From the NCBI GenBank assembly GCA_037576215.1, contig JBANDB010000009.1:3658001-3722000 (forward strand): a stretch of 64,000 bases of DNA. The letters run 5' to 3'. Positions 1 through 9,459 of the stretch are shown here, one piece after another. Numbering within the stretch: position 1 is the stretch's first letter; the number at the start of each line of letters is the position of its first letter. The notes under the pieces were generated by a model. That model was not told the origin of the DNA, searched no databases, and saw only the letters and a list, made by a program, of their open reading frames with translations. The position numbers were made by a program, and so were the translations under genes. Origin of the DNA: Armillaria gallica. Taxonomy: Eukaryota; Basidiomycota; Agaricomycetes; Agaricales; Physalacriaceae.

Positions 1-1
1 C

Positions 2-3000
2 ACCATTTTGTCTGAAGACGGTCTTGCTGAACCTCCGGAGCGCCCTTCGATTGGCGGTAAAACATGGATACCTTCCGCGCCTCCCGCAGGTCCTGAAAAG
101 GAAGATATAAAAGCAGATGATGCCGACTCAGAGCGCCCTACTTCGGGTGGAAAGACGCGGATGCCTTCGATGCCGCCACCGACCTCTGAGACTTCGGAAA
201 GATCGTCTCTTGGAAGTAAAACTTTGCCCTCAATACAAACTGTACTCTCAGGGGAAGAAGCTACTTCACCCGGACCGTACATAGTACCTGAAAAGACGCG
301 CAGCGGCTCTGAGAATGCAGACATCACCATGGAGAACACGACTGAACAGGAAGATGAACACGATGACGACGAAGAATCTGTATTATCTGATGGAGGGGAA
401 TTTAGGGTACGTTTTTCCGATTTGATAAAAAGTAGACTTCACTAATGGTAACGCCAGGAAGAATTTGAGGCAGCCATGGGTGGCGACTTCGCCTTCAAAG
501 GTTCATACGCATACAGTGGTATACTTCCGCAGGCGCCCAATCCGTGTCTCTCCATAGAGGGTATTGGCCCTGTAGGCCTTCCCCTGAGCCCTCGCGATGC
601 TCGGCTCATCATTGAACGCGCATCCCAAGCACCTTACGGCCACAACGAGCAGACCATCGTCAATACCGAGGTGCGCGACACTTGGGAAATCGACCAGGGA
701 TCTATCAAATTCGAAAATCCAATGTGGGATACCTTCTTAAAGCAGACTGTTGTGCCGACAATTTCCCAGAGCCTTGGAACGCCCTCTACGAATGTTCGTT
801 GTGATTTGTACAAGCTCCTACTTTATCAGGAAGGGTCGCAGTCAGTGAAGACTCTCTATATAATTTCATGTGTCTTACGTTGTCAATCAGTTTTCATAAA
901 CATCAAGAGTAGGACATATTGTTTTATCGTTGATATCAACTGAAAATCCCTGTAGCACTGCCAAAGTCCCAGGAATGTTCGGCACCATCATTATAATCCT
1001 GCCTTCCCGTACAAGGGTGGCGAAGTTCATGTATCTCACTCGGGATCGTCCCAGGTGTTCGACTTCTCTGAACAATCCCTTGTTTCCACATCCGTTTTGC
1101 TTGGTATACAGACGTCTTCCATGAAGTCAGGCCTGTCAAATCAGGCTATCGCTTGGCGCTCTCGTACAACCTTGTCCAAACTGTGCCCACGGTGGCTCTT
1201 CCATCCCTACCCAATATGCATTCAGCCGTACAGCTACTACGAAGAGTCCTCCGGAAATGGAGAAAGGACTCCTTCCAGTCAGATCCCATAGATCTCGTCG
1301 CATATGTTCTAAGCCATGAATATAGTGCAGCCGAGTTACAAGCTGGGGCTACGGCCTTGAAAGGACAGGATGCTCATAAAATGGCTCACTTACAAAGCGT
1401 GGCCAAGGATTTGGGCTACATGGTGTGCCTTGGCAACCTGTCGTATAGACAAAGCGGCCAGGCCGAGGATATGGGATTCCATTCAGGTTACGGTTGGAAG
1501 CGCCGGCGGTACGGTTATTATGATGAAGACGAAGACGAAAGTTCTCACCGTATGGGCGAAGATTATGAGACGTTCCTTACAGTGGATAACATCGTCGATA
1601 TGAAGGGTAAATACTTGCTTGCGTCTGGACAGGCCACTCTGGACTTGGACGACGATAGTCTGGTCCCTCAAGATCCTTTCGATGGTGAAGATCCTGACGA
1701 CGAAGAATATGAAGGTTATATGGGAAATGTATGCCGCTGTATACATTGCTCTACTATTCATCAGTGTTGACGCATTTTATAGTACGGCGGAACCTGGATC
1801 ACTGTAAGCTTTTGTTCTCATATCTTGATCACGATTAACCGCTTTCTCCTAGTCTACCGAAGGACGGTGTTGATGCTCATGCATGAAGATGATGCCCCAC
1901 AAGTATTCTTCTCTGCGGCCGGCGGCATAAATTATGGTCTTCAGCGTCTCAAAGATTCCACATCCGAAACACCCACTCCTGACGACTTGAAGATTGCAAA
2001 TCTGGTTATTGACCGGCTGAATGTCCAGAACAAACAGTCTGCGATGACAATGTCTGAATTTGCTATCAAGTGGAAGAACCTTGAAATGTGGAAGCGTATT
2101 GTGAAAGCGACCGCATTTGATCTATCAGCGTACGGGCTTGACAGACTAGTCAATGCTTGGCGAACATTTACGTTCGAGGATGTACGTCCTGTGTGAGCTG
2201 CTCTTTCACCTTCTTATATGATAGGCTCATTGCTTACGGTGCACGCAACAGCCTCGAAGAAATGGTCGCTAAAACATCTAAATTGAAGGCAACTCACGAT
2301 TTCCTCAAGGGCATTAGTGAGGCAGCCACCGACGACGAGCCAAATGTCAGAGAGTGGAGTCGAGCGCAGTTGTCCCAAGCGCTATTGAATCTGACAACTC
2401 CGGAATCAGAAGATGTACCCATTTTGGTATCAGTGATCAAGGACAAGGTTCAGTTTGGTTTTCTGAAACGTGAGTCACAATTAATGCTTTGTCGCCATTG
2501 ATAATGAATTATAAAAATGCCAACTAGGATCATGCCTCGTCTCGCCAAGAGCCCCTCTCTCTATTCCTTTTGGATCGCTTTATTCAGTCGCTCCATGCGA
2601 ATAGAGACGCAATACAAGAAACTGGATCTGATTCTTCAACACCCAAGTCCGACCTTCTAGTCCAATGCCTGGACAACGTCCTGAACCTATGGGAATCTGT
2701 TGTCGCTGTGCCTGCTCCTCGCCCTCATTACTACTCAGGACCTCCTGCTGCAGTGTCTCAGCAACCGACCATCACCCGAGTCATACAACTGGTCGATTTG
2801 TGCATTTCCACCGACCACACAGAAATGTGCGAGACTCTATTCGTAACCATTCTTAAACGCAAGCCTCTGAACCGCGCCAACTTCCAAACCTTATATACAC
2901 CTGTCATCCCCGAGCTTCGGCAATTATTGCAGAAGAAAAAGATCGACGTTTGCACTCCCCCTTTTGCCAACATCATGCAGGTCTTTATTGGCTCTTATCT

Positions 3001-3562
3001 CCGCGACGTGTTGGGAGCCAGACCACGCGCCGTCAGCATGCGACGACTGGGCTGTGGTTGCGCAGAATGTGGCATGCTCAACACATTCCTCAAAAACACC
3101 TCCGCTGAGACTACTCTGCGATTCCTTCAAGCGAAGAGAAATCATATCGAGGGATTTCTTCGGGAAGCTAGTGACCTAGTGATGTATGAGATTGTACGCA
3201 CGGGTCGGCCGCAAGGACTTTTGGTGAGGAAACGACCGGAGGTGCTTGCTTCGCTGCAATGGTCTACACGACAAGCGGAGGCGAAAACTTTTTTGAACAT
3301 GATTGGAGATGAAGATGTCATCTCGAAGCTGGTTGGACGGCGGTACGCGGATGTGTTGAGGGCTCTTGAGGGCACGAAACAGTTTACTTTGCCTATGCAT
3401 CCTGCCACAGGTCCGCCATCAATAGATGTAGATGCTCCACCGCAGAATGCGTCGACTTATCTGTCTTCGTCTTCGTCGTCAATCGTCGCAGGTACCAAGA
3501 GGAAGCAGCCTCGAAAACCGGTGGTCATTACTGGGCCTGTCATCGACTTGACGGAGGACTGA
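2..3562 (+). CDS. 2OG-Fe(II) oxygenase (prolyl 4-hydroxylase-like) domain protein, 5' partial
   Basis: The frame is open from the window edge with no ATG before the first intron, so the gene probably starts upstream. The N-terminus has about three degenerate repeats around ERPSIGGKT and ERPTSGGKT. Exons I infer: 2-406, 458-840, 891-908, 956-1728, 1783-1803, 1853-2192, 2225-2469, 2528-3562. The iron-binding HxD is in FHKHQDTAKVPGMFG, encoded partly by an 18-nt exon, followed by GTIIIILPS and a distal GEVHVSHSG. This order fits the Fe(II)/2-oxoglutarate dioxygenase fold seen in many large agaricomycete proteins of unknown substrate. The C-terminus ends in a Lys/Arg-rich stretch and acidic tail. 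The frame has to shift by single-base losses near 1005, 1095, 1803, 2469 and 2607, each compatible with a shortened homopolymer, with no nonsense codons. Family call is good; substrate unknown. Confidence 0.75.
891..908 (+). other. 18-nt micro-exon carrying the HxD iron ligands
   Basis: This short exon lies between introns 841-890 and 909-955. Joining GGGTCGCA to it and then to CACTGCC downstream gives EGSHFHKHQDTAKVPG, the expected metal-binding stretch. Both flanking introns begin GT and end AG. Without it the protein would lose the catalytic histidine and aspartate. Confidence 0.75.
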
Positions 3563-4456
3563 ATGGCGTGTACGCTTGGGGCTGCGATACAAGGGCCTGC
3601 GGCGGCGCCGGCCACAGAGACTTTGCTAGAAGGAAAGATGTTTATAGCTATGTGCTTCCTTCAGTGCTTCAATTATTTCAGAGCTTAGTAAATTTCTTTT
3701 CTGGCGACACTAAAGTGGCTGCATAAATGACCTGGTAATATTTGGAAGAGCGAGTGGGTGGGAAATATACATGAGACAAGTATCTCTCAGTTGGAGCTAA
3801 AATCCAACGTGTAGCAGACCAGAAGGTAATAGGGTCGCAACCGCCACACTACAAAGTTGGTCGAAGGAAACAGTAAGGGATTTTTAACGAGCACGGTAGC
3901 TCAAAGTCGTAAGGTAACTTGCATATGGAACGTCGTCGATGGTGTGGTCGCCGAAGGGTGCTGATTACGCTTCCTAGTACACTCGAAAGCTTCCATGGAA
4001 ATGCTGCTGATGGTTCAACGTCGTCCATTTATCTGACATCTAATTCCAGTTCTCCGGTGACATCGGCCGCTACTCCTAAGAAGGATACGACATGGGTGCT
4101 AGCATTCGATGTGTCGCCAGTGAAGTACGATGACGGTCAATGCCGACAAAGAAAGTGCGAAGAGTGTCTCCATTTCCTCGCCTAAATGTCTAGAGTATTT
4201 TATACAGTCATTCCTCTATTTACGTGCTACATTGGGTGTTGATCCTTGTGCAGACAGACCAATGAGTACAGCTTGCGCTGGTTAGAAATTCTTCATAATA
4301 TTCCAACACTCTCTAACCACACATCTAATGTCGACAGAATACCATCAACGAACGTTGACAAGTTTCATTATCCTGATATCTAAAGTCTAACTACAACACA
4401 ACACAACGCACAAACACGAATTACCTACTCCCGTGAAGAGAATGCCGCCAACACAT
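3563..4456. other. Intergenic, nothing recognised
   Basis: About 0.9 kb between the 3' ends of the convergent oxygenase and metacaspase copy 1. A short open frame at 3919-4185 lacks family resemblance and codon evidence. I see no RNA gene, repeat or transposon here. Confidence 0.5.
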
Positions 4457-6483
4457 TTATTCCTGATACCAGATACGTGCATCCTTGTTGTTCCCGTCAA
4501 TAACCGGCGTCTGATGAAGTGACTGGTGCAGATAAGAAGCAGCGTTCACATATCTTGTCTCTGCTGTGTATGTCCCGGACCGGAGAAAACACAAAAGCGA
4601 TTCGGTGAAAATCCCAGCGTACCCTAGCGTCTCGCCGTTCTCCTCTTTCACTATCCTCGCCTTTGCATACTGATAGTTTTGACAGGCTGCCAGTATGACA
4701 TGGGAGGTCATGTCAGGGCGCCAGTTCCTCGACACAATGGAGGGGTGACCGCCCAATCTCTTCTCCCCAGCGTCGAGCATACCCCGAAGCGTGGCGACTT
4801 TGTTCCACGAGTCACGCGTGCTCCCGTCTCAGGTGAACCTCGGCTCACACCGCCAGAGTGACAACAATCGAAAATGGCCGTGATATGGTTGCCCTTCTCT
4901 CTGGCGATAAGGGAAAGGATGGAGTTAAGTTCGCAGTTGCTAATGTCTGGAATGGGGACTTTATTGTCATCACGCTTGTCGCGATCAATGGGGCAAATTG
5001 CCTCGATGGCTCCCGGGCCGATCAAATCCAGGAGAGCTTTGTCGTCATCCTCCGAAGGGAAGTAATACGAGCCATGTCCGGAGAAGTAGATGATGATGTT
5101 GTCCCCGTACACGGTCTGGCTATTGGCGATGTTACTGAATAGGGCGCCGATGATGTTGTCACGGGAGGGATATATTACGTCGTGAGAGGATGCGGGCTCC
5201 TTGGGCCCAAGAAGGAGCTGAATATGCTTCTTGGGAACATGGAGGTCATCCAACAGGTACTTCTCCACCGCCTTCGCGTCTTCTACACAACCGTTCAGTG
5301 GATTCGATTTATAATAATCGATACCAATGAGTATAGCCCGGAATCGAGAACCATCGACGCTATGAGGGACCTACAACGTTTCTGATTAGTATCAATGCTA
5401 GTCGCTAACAATATGCACATACACCTGGGGGAGGACGACGCGCTTCCATTTTGACTTTAAAAGAATTCAGAGCGCGACTATATTGAAGGCGGAGGTGATG
5501 GAGCAGTGTGACGAGGTTGTTTAACTTTCCCCACCCCGAATTATCCTTGCCGCGCAGCGCTATATCCTCAACCTTGCTGAACACCTTTAATGAGTCGAGC
5601 TTCTCAGTAGGAATGCCCAGGTCCTTGGCTAACTACATCTCGCATTCTGCATAAAAATGTATGTTCTGTTCCAGTTGTTCCAAATTTACTACTGATGAGG
5701 TACGCCGGTCCTCAGCCTGGCCAGCGTTAAAACAAAGAGCTGAGAGAATGAACAACGTTTAAGATGCACCTTGGGATTTTCAAGTCTATATATTCGCCTG
5801 ACGACAACTGTCTCTGGTCGGTATCACAGTGACGAGTGGGCCTGATGATTTTTTGATGTCCATAAGAATTCCCCGCAGGTCGGAAAGGGGGCGGGTATGG
5901 CCTAGGGTATGATGTATCTGAAGTCATGCACCCCCAACATCCACCAGAGATCTGGGGCACAGTTTGGTATACCGGAAGATTCACCTAAGGCAACAGACAA
6001 AAATACAAGTGAGTACTTGACAACGATTGTCTGGAGGGACTCACAGGACAGCCATTCATCGTAGACGGATACAATGGATCAATGTCGGCCGGTGACCCCA
6101 CTTGACTGTCATGGTACATGCCCGGGAACACTGAAGAATGGCTGAGATCGGAGGAAGCATGAAAGCAATGTACGTACCATTTGGTGCTGCCTGTGGGATC
6201 ATGGGATAACTACGAGATGGACGCACAGGATACATAGACTGAGCGCCGTATGAGTGGTCTTGAGTTTCTTAATGGACATGAAATGTTGAATGGTCATTGC
6301 ATTCATGCCAAAGAAGAGAGCGTTGGACTCACCTGCAAATATTACTTGCTGAGGCGAATAATCTTGGGACATGGGGTTGTCTCCTCCTGGAGGAAGATGC
6401 TGTTAAGAACACTGGTTGGAACACGAGATGGGAACGTCACGTACGTGGGGTTTCCCTGTACCAAGGCAGCGAGTGAAGCCCAT
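4457..6483 (-). pseudogene. Metacaspase copy 1, broken (left arm of inverted duplication)
   Basis: Near-paralogue of the copy at 9460-11499, in opposite orientation. It keeps a P/Q/Y-rich prodomain, the p20 domain with FSGHGSYY (catalytic His) and DCCHSG (catalytic Cys), and a p10 segment with HVILAACQNYQYAKAR. Two lesions are visible against the other copy. One is an in-frame TAG at 5633-5635 in the linker region where the sister has CAA. The other is a run of three T (plus strand, 4799-4801) where the sister's complement has four, shifting frame just after the DCCHSG region. Metacaspases are Arg/Lys-specific cysteine peptidases linked to proteostasis and cell death. I placed the start at the ATG opening MGFTRCLGTG; an earlier ATG in the leader (MWFSLNKH) is not in frame through the next exon. 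The second lesion could be a sequencing error; the TAG is harder to dismiss. Confidence 0.75.
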
Positions 6484-6830
6484 AATCACAGGGTCGGGAG
6501 GACGGGTTCATAGCCGTGATATGTTGGGTGTCGAAGCTATGAGTGCCATTGGACGCATGTGATGGAACAGTGTGTTGGTGGCATAGATGTGCACTTCCAC
6601 AGCAATGAATGCAGTCACTGTGTTTGGCCTATAAGTGGGTGAACGTTAGATGAAGGTGATACAATGAAGAAGACATGAATACATACCCGTCGACGTTCTG
6701 TGATGACTCGGTTCAGGAAATTGTGTTTATTTAATGAGAACCACATTGTTTAGGCTTGGGTGTTCGCAGGGTGTTCGAAATGGCTGGTAGGGGAGAGACG
6801 ACTTGGGCTGATCAGAATTGGATCAGGTAA

Positions 6831-6838
6831 CTTATATA
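6831..6838 (-). promoter_or_regulatory. TATA-like box of metacaspase copy 1
   Basis: The plus strand reads cttatata, i.e. TATATAAG on the coding strand. The identical box sits at the mirrored place before copy 2, within conserved flanks (GGTCAGG box GTTACC). Confidence 0.45.
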
Positions 6839-6880
6839 CCTGACCGGCGAGGGCACATGACGTACATTTTCTTCGTCCTC

Positions 6881-7310
6881 ATCTTAAGCGCCCAAGTGGT
6901 TGATACGGCGCCTATCACAAGTTATGCCTCGTACCGTTGATGGTGAATATTTTTGTGGCCATCTGGCCACATCTAGTAGATTTTCATCTTAAACGCCCAA
7001 GTGGTTGATACGGCGTCTATTACAAGTTACGCCTCGTACCGTTGATGGTGAATATTTGTCGCCATCTGACCACATCTAGTAGATTTCCATCTTAAACGCC
7101 CAAGTGGTTGAGACGGCGTCTATTACAAGGTACGCCTCGTACCGTTGATGGTGGATATTTTTGTCGCTATCTGATTGCTATCTGGCCACATCTCGTAGGT
7201 TTTCTTCATCCTCATCTTAAGCGTCCAAGTGGTTGAGACGGCGTCTGTTACAGGATACGCCTCGTAGCGTTGATGGTGTATATTCAAGTTATCGCCATCT
7301 GGCCACATCT
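6881..7310 (-). repeat. Left array of ~105-bp repeat (about 4 units)
   Basis: Units begin near 6881, 6986, 7089 and 7214. Each has the core cgcccaagtggttgagacgg, then a variant of tacgcctcgtaccgttgatggt, then gccatctggccacatct. Unit length varies (about 103-125 bp). The reverse complement of the same unit forms the array at 8549-9050, so both metacaspase copies carry this repeat upstream at the same distance and orientation relative to the gene. Confidence 0.8.
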
Positions 7311-7314
7311 CGTA

Positions 7315-7827
7315 TAGGGTACGGTTAATAAGTGCGATGTTATTAACAAATGTTAATGTTAGTTATTAACATAGGTTAATAGCACATGTTAATAAATGGT
7401 CGCTAAAAAGCAGTGTTAATAAGTCTCCAGGTGTTAATAAGTTTCGGAAGACAGCAGAGGGTGGGGCCGGTCAGAGAAAGTTCAAACTCGATAATACATG
7501 GGTTGTGTGGTCCAGACCGGTCTTAGTCATGTGAAATCGCGAAGGTGAATTGTAGTAGGCCCACCGCAAGTCCGCCTCTGACGCAGCATCATCTTGCCGT
7601 TATCTGCCTCGCAGTCTGTCGCACTCAATGGGCTCGCCAATTGGGTTGGTGGGTGATCATTGTCATTGATCGGGGTGTTATTAACATCGGTAATCTCGTT
7701 AACATCGTTAGTAACGTTTTTTAACATGTTATTGCTACTTTTTAACATTTGTTATTAACATGGCCCCAGCCTCCGATGTTAATAACTAACAGTTAATAAG
7801 TCCGGCGGACTTATTGACCGTACCCTA
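7315..7827. mobile_element. Non-autonomous DNA element (MITE-like) with terminal inverted repeats
   Basis: The left end reads TAGGGTACGGTTAATAAGT. The reverse complement of the right end reads TAGGGTACGGTCAATAAGT, one mismatch in 19, with TA at both outer edges as in Tc1/mariner-type TA targeting. Inside are many GTTAATAAGT and GTTATTAAC subterminal repeats and no transposase-like frame, so the element of about 0.5 kb is probably non-autonomous. It lies inside the inverted duplication, next to the left repeat array, and marks the break of the VPS28-like fragment. Confidence 0.6.
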
Positions 7828-7930
7828 GTGATCACCGCGGTTTTCTGTTACTTGGAAGTATCTCTATTGTATCTCTGCCTAAACCCTCTTCACGAAAACT
7901 ATTCATATCCTCAACAGCCAAATCACTCAC

Positions 7931-8072
7931 TCTTATCGAGTCAGGCACATAGGCTCTCTCGAGATAGTCCAGAGCCACGATTATCCCAAAAAGCGTCACC
8001 AGCAGGCTGTATCTCGCGGTCGGCGTTGTTTGTGTAGAGACGGACCTCCTCGTCCAGGGAGAACGTCGACAT
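7931..8072 (-). pseudogene. VPS28-like (ESCRT-I) first-exon fragment
   Basis: Starting at ATG 8072, the frame gives MSTFSLDEEVRLYTNNADRE, then after a small frame slip SLLVTLFGIIVALDYLERAY followed by VPDSIR. That pattern (LDEEV.LYTN.AERE, then IIV.LDYLERAYV.DSI) is the conserved N-terminus of Vps28, the ESCRT-I subunit that links to ESCRT-II in endosomal sorting. A GTGAGT donor follows the last Arg codon (7930), but no further VPS28 exon is found before the TIR element at 7827. The frame slip looks like a 2-nt loss in a GAGA run. I read this as a captured or broken gene fragment. Confidence 0.65.
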
Positions 8073-8548
8073 GATGGTGGTAGCTGATTCAGATTCGGCC
8101 TGAGATCCGATCCTACCATGCTCACTAAGACTGGTGACGATTACCTTCGTCGATGTCAGGAGGCGAGTAAAGTGATAGAATTCCCGTACCATGGGATTTA
8201 AAATTTCGGAATGACCCCTTGCGCTGACCGACAGCCAACTGGAGGCATTGCATTTGCAGGCATCCACCTATGCACAGGCTCACTCATCGTCTGGAGCCGC
8301 TGGAAGGAGCCGCATCTGCTCTATTCTTCCGGCATCATCGTTGTGTGTCCACGACAAAGCATAGGACCGCTTTAACGCGGCTAATCTTATCCGATCATTG
8401 CTTAGCGGTTGTCGACACGTCTCGTTCTTCCTGCCTAGCATCCCGAGAGAGGACCGATTGTGCCGCTTTTGCCTTGCCACCGCGGAACACCAGTACATGC
8501 GCTGATCCTGTGTGTGAGTAGTGATGTCAGCGAGATCAAAAATATACA
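8073..8548. other. Unassigned DNA upstream of the VPS28-like fragment
   Basis: Roughly 480 bp of single-copy sequence between the fragment and the right repeat array. Short open frames exist on both strands (for example 8280-8555 minus) but none resembles a known family. It may be the original promoter of the captured gene. Confidence 0.4.
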
Positions 8549-9050
8549 CCATCAACGCTACGAGGCGTAACTTGTAATAGACGCCATCTCAACCACTTGG
8601 GCGCTTAAGATGAGGACGAAGAAAATCTACGAGATGTGGCCAGATGGCGATAACTTGAATATACACTATCAACGCTACGAGGCGTAACTTGTAATAGACG
8701 CCGTCTCAACCACTTGGGCGCTTGAGATGAGGACGAAGAAAATCTACGAGATGTGCCCAGGTGGCGACAAAAATATACACCATCAACGCTACGAGGCGTA
8801 ACTTGTAATAGACGCCGTCTCAACCACTTGGGCGCTTGAGATGAGGACGAAGAAAATCTACGAGATGTGCCCAGGTGGCGACAAAAATATACACCATCAA
8901 CGCTACGAGGCGTAACTTGTAATAGACGCCGTCTCAACCACTTGGGCGCCTGAGATGAGGACGACATCAACGGTACGAGGCATAACTTGTGATAGGCGCC
9001 GTATCAACCACTTGGGCGCTTAAGATGAGGACGAAGAAAATGTACGTCAT
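8549..9050 (+). repeat. Right array of ~105-bp repeat (about 5 units)
   Basis: Units start near 8549, 8669, 8780, 8893 and 8966 with catcaacgctacgaggcgta, continuing to cgtctcaaccacttgggcgc and gatgaggacgaagaaaatct. This is the reverse complement of the array at 6881-7310. A long open frame read through it on the minus strand (8605-8970) only reflects the repeat and is not a gene. Confidence 0.85.
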
Positions 9051-9068
9051 GTGCCCTCGCCGGTCAGG

Positions 9069-9076
9069 TATATAAG
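9069..9076 (+). promoter_or_regulatory. TATA-like box of metacaspase copy 2
   Basis: TATATAAG directly after the repeat array, about 90 bp before the first ATG of the leader (9161). The leader has a probable intron at 9221-9278 (gtatgt to acag). Translation in the metacaspase frame can begin only at 9460, so much of 9100-9459 is probably spliced 5' UTR, unless a lost base hides a longer N-terminus. Confidence 0.45.
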
Positions 9077-9459
9077 TTACCTGATCCAATTCTGATCAGC
9101 CCAAGTCGTCTCTCCCCTACCAGCCATTGCGAACACCCTACGAACACCCAAGCCTAAACAATGTGCTTCTCATTAAATAAACACATTTCCCTCAACCGAA
9201 TCATCACAGAACGTCGACGGGTATGTATTCATGTCTTCTTCCTTGTATCGCCTTCATCTAACGTTCACCCACTTACAGGCCGAATACAGTGACTGCATTC
9301 ATCGCTGTGGAAGTGCACATCTACACCACCAACACAGCTGTTCCATCGTATGTGTCCACACGTAGTATGGCACTTTGGCACTGGGATTTGATTCGCTTCG
9401 ACTGAGTCAACATATAGCTTCACGGCTATGAACCGCGACGTCCTCCCGACCTTGTGATC

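Noticed and set aside
3919..4185. 88-codon plus-strand frame between convergent genes
   Set aside because: No family resemblance, no introns to link it, and the codon pattern looks random.
8605..8970. Open frame of 121 codons with perfect internal repeats (minus strand)
   Set aside because: It is only the 105-bp DNA repeat read in an open frame; no start context, splicing or homology supports a protein.
6881..9050. CRISPR-like array
   Set aside because: Units are about 105 bp, contiguous and without unique spacers, in a fungal promoter context.
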